Below are positions 39,699-49,160 of a stretch of 64,000 nucleotides of DNA, in pieces. Each line of letters opens with the position of its first letter. The first letter of the stretch is position 1. The position numbers and the translations under genes were made by a program. Under the pieces are notes generated by a model. It made no database searches. It was not told the origin of the DNA and worked only from the letters and a program-made list of their open reading frames with translations. Origin of the DNA: Corynebacterium sp. NML130628 (GTDB lineage: Bacteria > Actinomycetota > Actinomycetes > Mycobacteriales > Mycobacteriaceae); assembly GCF_001875665.1 (NCBI RefSeq), contig NZ_MLAL01000010.1, forward strand, positions 1-64,000, read 5' to 3'.

Positions 39699-41933
39699 AT
39701 GAACACTCCCAACCATTCCGGTGATCACCATGGTGATCACCCCGCTCCGGAAACAGACCACACCTACCACCCGGATCATGCCAGCCACGAACACCACGCA
39801 GATGCCGACACCCACGGCCAGGCGACACCCCACGATCACCCGCACTCCGCCCTGGACGAAGACCACCACGTCCATGGTCACGGCGAACACGCCGGACACA
39901 GCACCGCAATGTTTCGGGACCGCTTCTGGTGGTCGTTGATTCTGTCCATTCCCGTCGTTATTTTCAGCCCCATGGTCGCCCAACTGCTCGGCTACCACCT
40001 CCCGGCATTCCCTGGATCCACCTGGATCCCTCCGGTGCTGGGCACGATCATCTTCGTCTACGGCGGAATGCCTTTCCTCAAGGGCGGATGGAAAGAACTG
40101 AAATCCCGCCAACCCGGGATGATGCTCCTGATCGCCATGGCCATCACCGTGGCGTTTGTCGCCTCCTGGGTCACCACTCTGGGGCTGGGTGGTTTTGACC
40201 TGGACTTCTGGTGGGAGCTGGCCCTGCTGGTGACCATCATGCTGCTGGGCCACTGGCTGGAGATGCGCGCTCTCGGGGCAGCGTCCTCCGCGCTTGACGC
40301 GCTGGCGGCCCTGCTGCCGGATGAGGCCGAGAAAGTCATCGACGGGACCACACACACCGTGGCCATCTCCGAGCTGGTCGCCGACGACGTCGTGCTGGTG
40401 AGGGCCGGTGCCCGGGTGCCGGCCGACGGAACCATCCTCGACGGAGCCGCCGAATTCGATGAGGCGATGATCACCGGCGAATCCCGTCCCGTCTTCCGCG
40501 ACACCGGCGACAAGGTGGTCGCCGGTACCGTGGCCACTGACAACACCGTCCGCATCCGGGTGGAGGCTACCGGCGGGGACACCGCCCTGGCCGGGATCCA
40601 ACGCATGGTTGCCGACGCCCAGGAGTCCTCCTCTCGGGCCCAGGCCCTGGCGGATCGGGCGGCGGCATTGTTGTTCTGGTTCGCGCTGATCTCCGCTCTG
40701 ATCACCGCGGTGGTGTGGACCATCATCGGCAGCCCGGACGATGCTGTGGTGCGCACGGTCACGGTGCTGGTCATCGCCTGCCCGCACGCCTTGGGCCTGG
40801 CGATTCCGCTAGTCATTGCGATCTCCAGCGAGCGGGCCGCGAAATCCGGGGTGCTCATCAAGGACCGGATGGCGCTCGAGCGGATGCGCACCATCGACGT
40901 GGTGCTCTTTGACAAAACCGGCACCCTGACCGAAGGTGCGCACGCGGTCACCGGTGTCGCAGCAGCTGTCGGCGTCACCGAGGGCGAGCTGCTGGCCCTG
41001 GCCGCCGCCGCGGAGGCCGACAGCGAGCACCCCGTGGCCCGCGCCATCGTGGAGGCCGCGGCCGCCCATCCCGAGGCCTCCCGTCGGCAAATCCGTGCAA
41101 CTGGTTTCAGCGCCGCCTCCGGCCGCGGGGTCCGGGCCACTGTCGATGGCGCTGAGATCCTCGTGGGCGGGCCGAACATGCTGCGCGAGTTCAACCTCAC
41201 CACCCCGGCCGAGCTCACCGACACCACCAGCGCCTGGACCGAGCGTGGGGCTGGTGTGCTCCATATTGTCCGCGACGGTCAGATCATCGGTGCGGTGGCC
41301 GTCGAGGACAAGATCCGCCCCGAATCTCGCGCCGCCGTGAAAGCCCTGCAGGACCGCGGGGTGAAGGTTGCGATGATCACCGGCGACGCCCAGCAGGTGG
41401 CCCAGGCGGTTGGCCAGGACCTGGGGATCGATGAGGTCTTCGCCGAGGTCCTGCCCCAGGACAAAGACACCAAGGTCATGCAGCTGCAGGACCGGGGTTT
41501 GAGCGTGGCCATGGTCGGTGACGGTGTCAATGACGCCCCCGCTCTGACTCGCGCGGAGGTCGGTATCGCCATCGGTGCCGGCACGGATGTGGCCATGGAA
41601 TCTGCCGGGGTGGTCCTAGCCAGTGATGACCCGCGGGCAGTGCTGTCGATGATTGAGCTCTCCCAGGCCAGCTACCGCAAGATGATCCAGAACCTGGTCT
41701 GGGCCTCTGGCTACAACATCCTCGCCGTGCCGCTGGCCGCCGGCGTGCTCGCACCGATCGGGTTCGTGTTGTCCCCGGCCGTGGGTGCGATCTTAATGTC
41801 CGCCTCGACCATCGTGGTGGCCCTGAACGCCCAGCTGTTGCGCCGTATCGATCTGGATCCGGCTCACCTGGCTCCGACCGAGTCGAAGGAGGAACACACC
41901 ACGCCTACTCCGGCATCCACCGCCGTCCACTGA
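39699..41933 (+). CDS. copB: CopB-type copper-exporting P-type ATPase (P1B-3)
   Basis: A 744-aa pump. The first 70 residues are His-rich (HHGDHPAPETDHTYH, DEDHHVHGHGEHAGH), a metal-binding tail typical of CopB, and there is no CxxC HMA domain. The membrane motif is CPH (VIACPHALGLAIPL), which marks the P1B-3 subgroup. ATPase motifs: MITGESRPV, FDKTGTLTEG with the phospho-Asp, DSEHPVARAI, and MVGDGVNDAPAL. ATG 39699 follows AAAGGAACGTC. It exports copper (or silver) from the cytosol. Confidence 0.93.
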   Translation: MNTPNHSGDHHGDHPAPETDHTYHPDHASHEHHADADTHGQATPHDHPHSALDEDHHVHGHGEHAGHSTAMFRDRFWWSLILSIPVVIFSPMVAQLLGYHLPAFPGSTWIPPVLGTIIFVYGGMPFLKGGWKELKSRQPGMMLLIAMAITVAFVASWVTTLGLGGFDLDFWWELALLVTIMLLGHWLEMRALGAASSALDALAALLPDEAEKVIDGTTHTVAISELVADDVVLVRAGARVPADGTILDGAAEFDEAMITGESRPVFRDTGDKVVAGTVATDNTVRIRVEATGGDTALAGIQRMVADAQESSSRAQALADRAAALLFWFALISALITAVVWTIIGSPDDAVVRTVTVLVIACPHALGLAIPLVIAISSERAAKSGVLIKDRMALERMRTIDVVLFDKTGTLTEGAHAVTGVAAAVGVTEGELLALAAAAEADSEHPVARAIVEAAAAHPEASRRQIRATGFSAASGRGVRATVDGAEILVGGPNMLREFNLTTPAELTDTTSAWTERGAGVLHIVRDGQIIGAVAVEDKIRPESRAAVKALQDRGVKVAMITGDAQQVAQAVGQDLGIDEVFAEVLPQDKDTKVMQLQDRGLSVAMVGDGVNDAPALTRAEVGIAIGAGTDVAMESAGVVLASDDPRAVLSMIELSQASYRKMIQNLVWASGYNILAVPLAAGVLAPIGFVLSPAVGAILMSASTIVVALNAQLLRRIDLDPAHLAPTESKEEHTTPTPASTAVH

Positions 41934-41981
41934 TCCACCACTTCTCTCCACTGCCTCCATATGGCCCTGAAAGACCCCACC

Positions 41982-42250
41982 ATGAGGCGCACCCCCTGTT
42001 CTTTCCGCTCTCGCCGTGGCCTCCGCCCCGGCGCTAGCCGCCTTCGGTGAGGCCCCCGAGTCAGGCAACACCGATGCCACCACCTCGGCCATCAACACTG
42101 CGACGACTGAGGCGGACCGGGAGATCTCCGCCGATCACGACGACACGGACATCGTGTTTGCCCAGGGGGTTATTGACGCCCAGGGACCGGAGATTGACCG
42201 GATGAACGCCATGCTCGGGGCCTGGGGCCCGCAGCCACTCCCTCGGGAGG
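41982..42250 (+). pseudogene. DUF305 protein remnant with frameshift and internal deletion
   Basis: ATG 41982 begins MRRTP, then the frame shifts by one base after a CCCCC run into VLSALAVASAPALAAFG (a signal peptide) and continues ADREISADHDDTDIVFAQGV. It then jumps to IDAQGPEIDRMNAMLGAWG. The DUF305 core between FAQGM and AQGPEID (the metal-binding helices, about 35-40 residues) has been deleted. Such proteins are common in copper islands. The remnant marks the island's right arm. Confidence 0.65.
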
Positions 42251-42308
42251 ATTACTACAATCCTATTGCTACACTTTGCGGATTTACCGGGGATGGCAGG
42301 TTGAAAAC

Positions 42309-42330
42309 GCAAATTTGTTCACAAATTCGC
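42309..42330. terminator. Inverted repeat at the island's right edge
   Basis: GCAAATTTGTTCACAAATTCGC is a 10-bp near-perfect inverted repeat with a 2-bp centre, in AT-rich sequence between the DUF305 remnant and the core gene at 42419. It may be an operator or an insertion scar; there is no T run. Confidence 0.35.
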
Positions 42331-42418
42331 TAAGCGGGTTTTGCGAGACCTAGCGCCTCAGATCACCTCACACCACCAGCTTCTCCGCGCCGCCGGGCAC
42401 CGCGTTAGACTGTCTGGC

Positions 42419-42763
42419 ATGATCAAAAAACCGTATGCAATTGCTGCTGACTACGTTGCCATCGCCGCGTTCGCGCTGCTCGCGCGCATCGCGCACCAGA
42501 CCGAAGAGATGCCGCTGAACTTCTTCGGCTGGTTGGAAACCTTCCTGCCGTTCGCGACTGGGCTGGGGCTGGCGTGGCTGGCCACCCGCAAGGACAAGGG
42601 GTGGCTGATCTGGCTCATCACGATCGTGGTCGGACTGATCATCTGGGGCTTCTACCGCCACAAGTTGCCGCATTACTCGTTCGTGATCGTGGCGAGCAGC
42701 ATGTCGGCGCTGCTCATGCTCGGATGGCGCGGTGCAGCGAAACTGATTCTGAAGCGGCGTTAG
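42419..42763 (+). CDS. DUF3054 membrane protein
   Basis: A 114-aa protein with four helices (DYVAIAAFALLARIAHQTEE first; LIWLITIVVGLIIWGFYR third), matching the DUF3054 family of unknown function. ATG 42419 has TAGACT exactly 7 nt upstream, so leaderless. In other corynebacteria I expect this gene close to the cmpL1 companion gene, so the copper island has been inserted between them. Its stop overlaps the end of the convergent 37-aa gene. Confidence 0.8.
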   Translation: MIKKPYAIAADYVAIAAFALLARIAHQTEEMPLNFFGWLETFLPFATGLGLAWLATRKDKGWLIWLITIVVGLIIWGFYRHKLPHYSFVIVASSMSALLMLGWRGAAKLILKRR

Positions 42764-42873
42764 CTCGACAGCCAACCCATGTTGGCCAGGAAGTCGCCGC
42801 CTTGGAGGGCGTAGATCATCCACACGAGGTGGTTGATGATGTCACCGGCGAGGTCGAATGCAGAGGAAAGCAA
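42760..42873 (-). CDS. 37-aa hydrophobic peptide after accD4
   Basis: A TTG start at 42873 has AAGGAG 6 nt upstream. The product begins MLSSAFDLAGDIINHLVWMI and continues through YALQGGDFLANMGWLSS: one amphipathic to hydrophobic segment with no charged tail. It lies 20 bp after the accD4 stop on the same strand, so it is the last cistron of the fadD32-pks13-accD4 run. Size and amphipathic nature recall the PorA/PorH small porins of corynebacteria. I do not recognise an exact family. The strong ribosome-binding site argues for translation. Confidence 0.6.
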   Translation of the reverse strand: MLSSAFDLAGDIINHLVWMIYALQGGDFLANMGWLSS

Positions 42874-42893
42874 AATTCTTCTCCTTGTGTGTT

Positions 42894-44438
42894 TTAGAGG
42901 GGACTGATGGTGTGTTTCTTCGGCAGGTCTTGCTCTTGTTTGGTGGCAAGTTGTCGAAGGGCGCGTCGTAACGAGAGGCGGGTTTGGGACGGCTCGATCA
43001 TTGAGTCGATGAACCCGCGTTCGGCTGCGACGTATGGGGAGGTCATGGTTTCGTCGTAGAAGTCCATGAACATTTTCTTCATCGCTTCGCGTTGGGCGGG
43101 CTCCTCGATGGCGGCGAGCTGCTTGCCTTGGATCATGACGACGGCGGCGGAGGAGCCCATGACGGCGATTTGCGCGGTCGGCCAGGCGAGGTTGATGTCG
43201 CCGGTGAGGTTCTTGGAACCCATGACGGCATAGGCGCCGCCGTATGCTTTGCGCACGATGAGGGTGACCTTCGGCACGGTGGCCTCGACGACGGCGAATG
43301 CTAGTTTGGCACCGCGGTGGATGAGGCCTTCGCGCTCCTGGTCGACGCCAGGCAGGTAGCCTGGCGTGTCCACGACGAAGACGAGGGGGATGTTGTAGGC
43401 GTCGCAGGTGCGGATGAAGCGCGCGCCTTTGTCAGCGGCGTCGGCGTCGATGCATCCGGCCTGGTACATGGGGTTGTTGGCAACGAAGCCGACGGTGCGG
43501 CCGTCGATGCGGCCAAAGGCGCAGATGAGGTTTTCGGCGTAGCCGGCTTGGATTTCGACGAGGTTGTCGTCGTCGCCGAGTTGCACGAGAAGGTCCATCA
43601 TGTCATAGCCGGCGTTGGTGTCGTCGGGCATGAAGGTGTCGAGGGCGGAGTCGTCGAGGTCGTCGTCCTCGGGGGCCCATTCGACGGGGGCTGGGTCGAA
43701 GGTGGACGTCGGCAGGTGGGCGAGGAGGTCGCGGACATAATCGAAGGCTTCTTCTTCGGAGCCGACGACGGCCTGGATGTTGCCGGACTGCTCCTGCACT
43801 CGGGCGCCGCCGAGTTCGGCGGAGGTGATGTCCTCGCCGGTGACTTCGCGGATGACGTTGGGGCCGGTGACGTACATTTCGGACTGGCCGTCGACAGCGA
43901 CGACGAAGTCGGTGGTCACGGGGGCGTAGACGGCGCCGCCGGCGGATTTGCCCAGCATGATGGAGATCTGCGGGCTGCGGCCGGACAGCGGTAGCTGGCG
44001 GCGGGCGATCTCGGAGTACATGGCGAGCGACGTCACGGCGTCCTGGATGCGGGCGCCGCCGGAGTCCTGGATGCCGATGACGGGGCAACCAATCTTGATG
44101 GCGAACTCCATCACCTCGACGACTTTGCGGCCGAAGGTGACGCCGACGGAGCCGCCGTAGACGGTTTTGTCGTGGGCGTAGATGGCGATGGGGCGGCCGT
44201 CGATACGTCCGTAGCCGGTGACGACGCCGTCGGAGTAGACGGCTTTGTCGTCGCCGGGGGTGCGGGCCAGGGCGCCGATCTCGACGAAGGAGCCTTCGTC
44301 GAGAAGCGCGGCGATGCGCTGGCGCGGGGTGGTGTTCCCGGCGTCGTCGCGGCGCTTCCGCGAGCGCTCGGAACCGGGGTCCTGCGCTTTTTCTAGACGT
44401 GCACGCAGGTCAGCGAGCTTTTCTGCGCTAGTTGCCAT
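42894..44438 (-). CDS. accD4: Acyl-CoA carboxylase beta subunit AccD4
   Basis: A 514-aa carboxyltransferase: ERIAALLDEGSFVEIGALAR type N-terminus (here QRIAALLDEGSFVEIGALAR), GRPIAIYAHDKTVYGGSVG, IQDSGGARIQDAV, and in the C-terminal half DTPGYLPGVDQEREGLIHRG and VIVRKAYGGAYAVMGSKNL (here LIVRKAYGGAYAVMG). It carboxylates the long acyl-CoA that becomes the alpha branch of mycolate, supplying Pks13. ATG 44438 overlaps the pks13 stop by 11 nt, so the two are coupled. The biotinylated alpha subunit is not in this window. Confidence 0.93.
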   Translation of the reverse strand: MATSAEKLADLRARLEKAQDPGSERSRKRRDDAGNTTPRQRIAALLDEGSFVEIGALARTPGDDKAVYSDGVVTGYGRIDGRPIAIYAHDKTVYGGSVGVTFGRKVVEVMEFAIKIGCPVIGIQDSGGARIQDAVTSLAMYSEIARRQLPLSGRSPQISIMLGKSAGGAVYAPVTTDFVVAVDGQSEMYVTGPNVIREVTGEDITSAELGGARVQEQSGNIQAVVGSEEEAFDYVRDLLAHLPTSTFDPAPVEWAPEDDDLDDSALDTFMPDDTNAGYDMMDLLVQLGDDDNLVEIQAGYAENLICAFGRIDGRTVGFVANNPMYQAGCIDADAADKGARFIRTCDAYNIPLVFVVDTPGYLPGVDQEREGLIHRGAKLAFAVVEATVPKVTLIVRKAYGGAYAVMGSKNLTGDINLAWPTAQIAVMGSSAAVVMIQGKQLAAIEEPAQREAMKKMFMDFYDETMTSPYVAAERGFIDSMIEPSQTRLSLRRALRQLATKQEQDLPKKHTISPL

Positions 44439-47400
44439 TCTCAATCCATTCGTTCATGTGCTTGCCCACGATGCCAACCGCGGGCTCGTCGACTACTGCC
44501 AAATGGTCGCCCGGCAGGTGGACGATCGTCAAATCCTTCACGATAGCGCCCCAGCCGCCGTCCTCGTCAATGTGGGCATAGGCCGGCTCGAGGGTGATCG
44601 CGCCGTCGTGCATGCGCTCGGCGCGGAACAGCAGCACCGGCACCTGAACGTCTGCCCAGCGGGCGAAGTCGAGGCGGTTGAGGATCTGGTTATCGACGAA
44701 GGAGGCGCGCTGGTGCTCCAGCACACCGGCGGCGAGTCCGTGTTCGGAGGCGTCGGTGGTGGCGAGGAACTCGGCCAGCATGTTGAGGACCGCGTCCTCC
44801 CCCGCTGTCTCAAGTAGGTCGAAGGGCACCGGGAAGTCGAGTCCGTAGGTGTCCTTGGCGAACTTGGCGTAGCGCTCCCAACGCGCCTTGGTTTCTTCCG
44901 GGGTGTCGGGGGCGGGTTCGGACGGTTGGGTGGTGTCCAGCAGCGCGATGTAGGCGATGCGGTCGTTGCCCAGCTGGTGCGCTACCTCGTAGGCGAGTGC
45001 GCCGCCGAAGGACCAGCCGGCGAGCACGACCTTGCCTTCGGGCGCGATGCGGTTGATGTCTTCCACGTAGGCCGCTGCACGCTCCTCCAGGGTGCCTTCA
45101 AGTCGCTCGACGCCGTACACCGCGACGTCGTCCGCTAGTCGACGAGCCAACGGCTGGTACACCGCACTGGACCCACCGGCGGGGTGGAACACGAACACGG
45201 GCGGCTTGGTGGTGTGCTCTGGCTGCTGCAGCACGCGGATGTTGCCTTCGACCTCGGTTTCGAGGCCCTCGCGCACGATGTCGGCGAGCGGCTCGAGCGT
45301 TTCGGCGTCCTTGACTTGCTCGGCAGTCACGGTGATACCGGAGCGCTCACTGAGGTGGTTGGCGATGGCCTCGGCCTGCGCGTCGTCGATGGCGGGCAGT
45401 TCGGAGGTCACGCCTGCGGCGGCGGTGCCGGTGAACTTGGCCCACGCGCCGAAGACCATGCGCTCCGAGGCGTCGCGCGGTGCGACGCCGACACCCTGGG
45501 CGCCCTCCGCCTTCTCTGCGGGTGCGGCGGGATCGACAGGCTCAGAGACGGCATCAGCAGCCTCGGACTGCACCCCGGCGACCGCGTCCTCGACGATGCG
45601 GATGACGTCGGCGACGGAGGCGTCGCGAAGCGTTTGTACCGGCAGCGGCGGAATCTGGAAGTCGTTCTCCACGCGGTTCTTGATACGCATGCCCATCAGG
45701 GAGTCCAGGCCGAGGTCGATGAGCGGCAGCTCGTCGGGCAGGTCTTCGGCGTCGTAGCCCATGGACTCGGACACGATGGAGCGCAGCCGCTGGGCGACGG
45801 ACTCGCCGGAGTTCGGGTCCCAGCGGATGGCGTCGACGTCGGCGAGCTCGTCCACGGACGGCGCGGCGTCACCAGCGACGTCAGGCTTTGAGTCCTCCTC
45901 AACAGCGCCACCAAGGTCGAGCGCGGTAGCGAAACCCTCCGCCAGCAGGGTGTCCTCGTGGAAGACTTTCACGCTCACCCCGCCAAGCGAGGTCGCCGCG
46001 ATGGTGGTCACGTCGCCCTCGGCAGGCAGCACGCCGTGATCCTCGTAGGCCACTACCCGGGAGCCGGGCAGGACTTCGGCGGCGACGGCGTCGATAATCT
46101 GGTGCGGGCTAAACAGTGTGTCCGCGGCCGTCGAGTACGCGACCTGGCCCTCCGGCAGGCGCACCTTCGCACCGAGCAGCGAGGTGTGCGCGGAGGCGGG
46201 ACGCGCGTCGGTCCAGAATTCGGAGCGCTTGAACTGGGTCAGTGGGGCGTCGATACGCGGGCCGCGGCCGTAGAACGCGGTGAAGTCGACGGCGGTGCCG
46301 GTGACGTACAGCTTCGCCGCGAGGTCCAGGATGGACTCCACCTCGTCGACCTTGCGCTTGCACGTGAACAGCAGCTGCGCGTCTGGCTTGCCTGAGGCGA
46401 ACGCGGTGTTCATCAGGCCCATGATCGCCACGGGGTTCGGCGCGACCTCCACGAGCGTGGTGTAGCCCTCGGCGAAGGCGGTCTCGGTGGCCTGCTGGAT
46501 GTAGACCGGCTGGCGCGTCATGCGCAGGAAGTATTCGTCGGTGTGCACGACCTGGCCCGGCTGGTACACAACGCGCTCGTCGACGCTGCTCAGCAGCGGG
46601 ATCCGCAGCGGGTGCGCCTCAATGCCGGCGATCTGTGCGGCCAAATCACCCAGGATCGGGTCGAGCGCACTCGTGTGCCCGGCGCCGCGCACGCGCATCA
46701 GTCGCGCGAACTTACCTTCTGCTTCCAGCTTTTCGACGAGCCCCTTCACCGCACCAACGGGGCCGCCGACGGTGAGCATGCCCGGTCCGGCGAACACGGC
46801 CGCTTCAACGCCCGTACCCACCAATTGATCGGCGCTCAATTCGACGACGGCCATGGCGCCCTCGGCGTCAGTATCGGCGGTGAGCGCTTCGCCCTCACCC
46901 ATCAGGCGGGCGCGGTGGCACGCAATCACCATCGCATCCTTCGCAGTGATGCCGCCGGAGGCGTAGCCCGCGGCGATCTCGCCCATGGACATGCCCATCA
47001 CGGCTGCCGGGCGGATACCGGCGGCGTCCAGCATGTCGGTCAGCGCGATCTGGTAGGCGGTCACCGCGACTTGGCCGGTCTCGGTGCCGTAGGTCAGCCC
47101 GTCGTCCTCGATGATCTCGATGATGGACCACCCGGCCTCGAACTGGACGATGGAGTCCAGCTCTCGCATCCGCTGCGCGAACAGCGGCGAGGAATCCATG
47201 AGTCGCTTCGCCATCTTGCGGTGCTGAGAGCCGAAGCCGGAGTAGACGAAGACCGGGCCGAGCGCGTTCGGCGAATCCGCCACCGCGATACCGGGGCCGA
47301 TCTTGCCCTCAGCGACCTGGCGCAGCCTCTTTACCGCCTCCTCGGTCGTGGCGGCGGTGACTACCGCGGCCGAACGGCCGTGGTTACGCAGCGCCAAGGA

Positions 47401-49122
47401 CCGCGCAATGGGAATGAGGTCTGCGTCGGGGCGCCCCTCCAGCGCGTCGGCAAGCTCGGCTGCCGCGGACTTGCGCCGCGAGGTCAACAGGCCGCTGACG
47501 GGTAGGGCGGCCGTCGATACGCCGGTGAGCGCCTCGGGGCGCTGCGGTGCTGCCTCGTAGTCGGCCGGGTCGAACTCCTTGACCACGACGTGCGCGTTCG
47601 TGCCGCCGAAGCCGAAGCCGGAGACACCCGCCACGCGCTGGCCGGAGTACTGCGGCCACTCGCGCGGGTCCTCAACGACCTCGAGGTTGTTGGCGTCGAA
47701 GTCGACGTAGCGGTTCGGACCGGCGAAGTTCGCCATGGCCGGGATCGTGTCGTGCTGCAGAGCTTGGACGACCTTGATCAGCGCGGCCACGCCCGCGGCG
47801 GACTCCGAGTGCCCGATATTGGACTTCGCGGAACCGAGCAGCAGCGGTTGGCCGGCCTCGCGCCCGGCGCCGCAGACCTGACCCAGCGCGGTGGCCTCGA
47901 TCGGGTCGCCGAGGATGGTGCCGGTGCCGTGGGCCTCCACGAGGTCAACCGTGCGCGGGTCCACGCCCGCGTCGGCGTAGGCCTGCTGCAGCACGTCCAC
48001 CTGGGCCTCTGGGTTCGGGGCGGTCAGGCCGTTGGAGTGGCCATCCGAGTTGGTAGCGCTGCCCTTGATCACGGCGAGGATGTCGTCGCCGTCGGCGATG
48101 GCGTCCTCCACACGCTTGAGCACGATGAACCCGGCAGCCTCCGAGCGGACGATGCCGTCCGCGTCGTCAGAGAATGCGTGGATCTTCCCGGAGGGCGAAA
48201 TCACGCCCAGCTCCGAGAACATCAGGGAAGCAAACGGGTTGGCCAAGATGTTCACGCCGCCGGCAAGGGCGACGTCGGCTTCGCCGTCGCGAAGCGCACG
48301 TACCGCGTGGTGTACCGACACCAGCGAGGAAGAGCAGGCCGTGTCCACGTTCATGGACGGGCCACGGAAGTCGAAGGCGTAGGAGATCCGGTTCGGGATC
48401 ACCGCGCTCGACGCGCCGGTCAGCGCGTACGGGTGCGCCTGCGCCGGGTCGGCGCCCATGAGCATGCCGTAGTCGTTATTCGAGGACCCGACGAACACGC
48501 CCACGCGCTGCCCACGCAGCGAGTCGGCGGGGATGTGGGCGTCCTCAAGCGCCTCCCAGGCGACCTCCAGCATGATGCGCTGCTGCGGGTCGATGTTCTT
48601 CGCCTCCAGCGGGGACAGGCCGAAGAACTCGTTGTCGAAGGCTGCGATGTCGTCGAGGTAGCCGCCGTCGGTAGCTTCTTCGCGCATCTTGGTGCGCAGG
48701 AACGGATCCGAGTTGTACTCGTCCCAGCGACCCTCCGGCAGCGGGCCTGTGGTGACCTCGCCGGAGGCGAGCAGCTCCCAGTACTCGTCCACGTTGTTCG
48801 CGCCCGGGAACCGCCCGGCCGTGCCGACGATGGCGATGTCGTGGCCCTTCGCCTCCACGTCGCGGCCGGTGGCGACGACGTTCGACGCCGCCGGGGCGTC
48901 CGCAGTCAGCGCGTGGGCCAAGGCAGCGACCGTCTGGTACTGGTAGGCCACAGTGGGGTCGATGCGTCGGCCCAGGAGCTTCTCCAGTTCCCCGGAAAGC
49001 ACCACTGCGTCGCGGGAGGAGAGCCCGTAGGACTCAAACGGAGTGGTGGCGTCAACGCTTTCCACTCCGGTCGTCTCCGCAACCCGCTGCTGCAGCCACT
49101 GGATCAATGCATTCTCACTCAT
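44428..49122 (-). CDS. pks13: Polyketide synthase Pks13 (mycolate condensase)
   Basis: A 1564-aa multidomain enzyme that joins the two acyl chains of mycolate by Claisen condensation. Domains: N-terminal ACP (Ser near residue 36 in ESYGLSSRDA), ketosynthase about 95-520 (DTACSSSLVSVHHAV with Cys near 263; VEAHGTGTILGDPIEA; KSNIGHSESAAGVAAL), acyltransferase about 600-900 (GMSMGEIAAGYASG), second ACP (IDLGLDSLMGMRIKNR), linker, and C-terminal thioesterase (LAGWSFGGALAYEVAHQLG; GDHLAVVDEP). No reductive domains, as usual for Pks13. Start ATG 49122 (MSENALIQWL); TTG 49131 is possible. TAGGGT lies 8 nt before the ATG. It follows fadD32 by 38 bp. Confidence 0.96.
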   Translation of the reverse strand: MSENALIQWLQQRVAETTGVESVDATTPFESYGLSSRDAVVLSGELEKLLGRRIDPTVAYQYQTVAALAHALTADAPAASNVVATGRDVEAKGHDIAIVGTAGRFPGANNVDEYWELLASGEVTTGPLPEGRWDEYNSDPFLRTKMREEATDGGYLDDIAAFDNEFFGLSPLEAKNIDPQQRIMLEVAWEALEDAHIPADSLRGQRVGVFVGSSNNDYGMLMGADPAQAHPYALTGASSAVIPNRISYAFDFRGPSMNVDTACSSSLVSVHHAVRALRDGEADVALAGGVNILANPFASLMFSELGVISPSGKIHAFSDDADGIVRSEAAGFIVLKRVEDAIADGDDILAVIKGSATNSDGHSNGLTAPNPEAQVDVLQQAYADAGVDPRTVDLVEAHGTGTILGDPIEATALGQVCGAGREAGQPLLLGSAKSNIGHSESAAGVAALIKVVQALQHDTIPAMANFAGPNRYVDFDANNLEVVEDPREWPQYSGQRVAGVSGFGFGGTNAHVVVKEFDPADYEAAPQRPEALTGVSTAALPVSGLLTSRRKSAAAELADALEGRPDADLIPIARSLALRNHGRSAAVVTAATTEEAVKRLRQVAEGKIGPGIAVADSPNALGPVFVYSGFGSQHRKMAKRLMDSSPLFAQRMRELDSIVQFEAGWSIIEIIEDDGLTYGTETGQVAVTAYQIALTDMLDAAGIRPAAVMGMSMGEIAAGYASGGITAKDAMVIACHRARLMGEGEALTADTDAEGAMAVVELSADQLVGTGVEAAVFAGPGMLTVGGPVGAVKGLVEKLEAEGKFARLMRVRGAGHTSALDPILGDLAAQIAGIEAHPLRIPLLSSVDERVVYQPGQVVHTDEYFLRMTRQPVYIQQATETAFAEGYTTLVEVAPNPVAIMGLMNTAFASGKPDAQLLFTCKRKVDEVESILDLAAKLYVTGTAVDFTAFYGRGPRIDAPLTQFKRSEFWTDARPASAHTSLLGAKVRLPEGQVAYSTAADTLFSPHQIIDAVAAEVLPGSRVVAYEDHGVLPAEGDVTTIAATSLGGVSVKVFHEDTLLAEGFATALDLGGAVEEDSKPDVAGDAAPSVDELADVDAIRWDPNSGESVAQRLRSIVSESMGYDAEDLPDELPLIDLGLDSLMGMRIKNRVENDFQIPPLPVQTLRDASVADVIRIVEDAVAGVQSEAADAVSEPVDPAAPAEKAEGAQGVGVAPRDASERMVFGAWAKFTGTAAAGVTSELPAIDDAQAEAIANHLSERSGITVTAEQVKDAETLEPLADIVREGLETEVEGNIRVLQQPEHTTKPPVFVFHPAGGSSAVYQPLARRLADDVAVYGVERLEGTLEERAAAYVEDINRIAPEGKVVLAGWSFGGALAYEVAHQLGNDRIAYIALLDTTQPSEPAPDTPEETKARWERYAKFAKDTYGLDFPVPFDLLETAGEDAVLNMLAEFLATTDASEHGLAAGVLEHQRASFVDNQILNRLDFARWADVQVPVLLFRAERMHDGAITLEPAYAHIDEDGGWGAIVKDLTIVHLPGDHLAVVDEPAVGIVGKHMNEWIENGN

Positions 49123-49160
49123 AGCATCCAACCCTATCGGTCGTGCCTTTCTTTTCGTTA

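Noticed and set aside
34677..42330. A prophage or integrative element
   Set aside because: No integrase, relaxase, phage structural gene or tRNA attachment site is visible; only copper genes and decayed ends.
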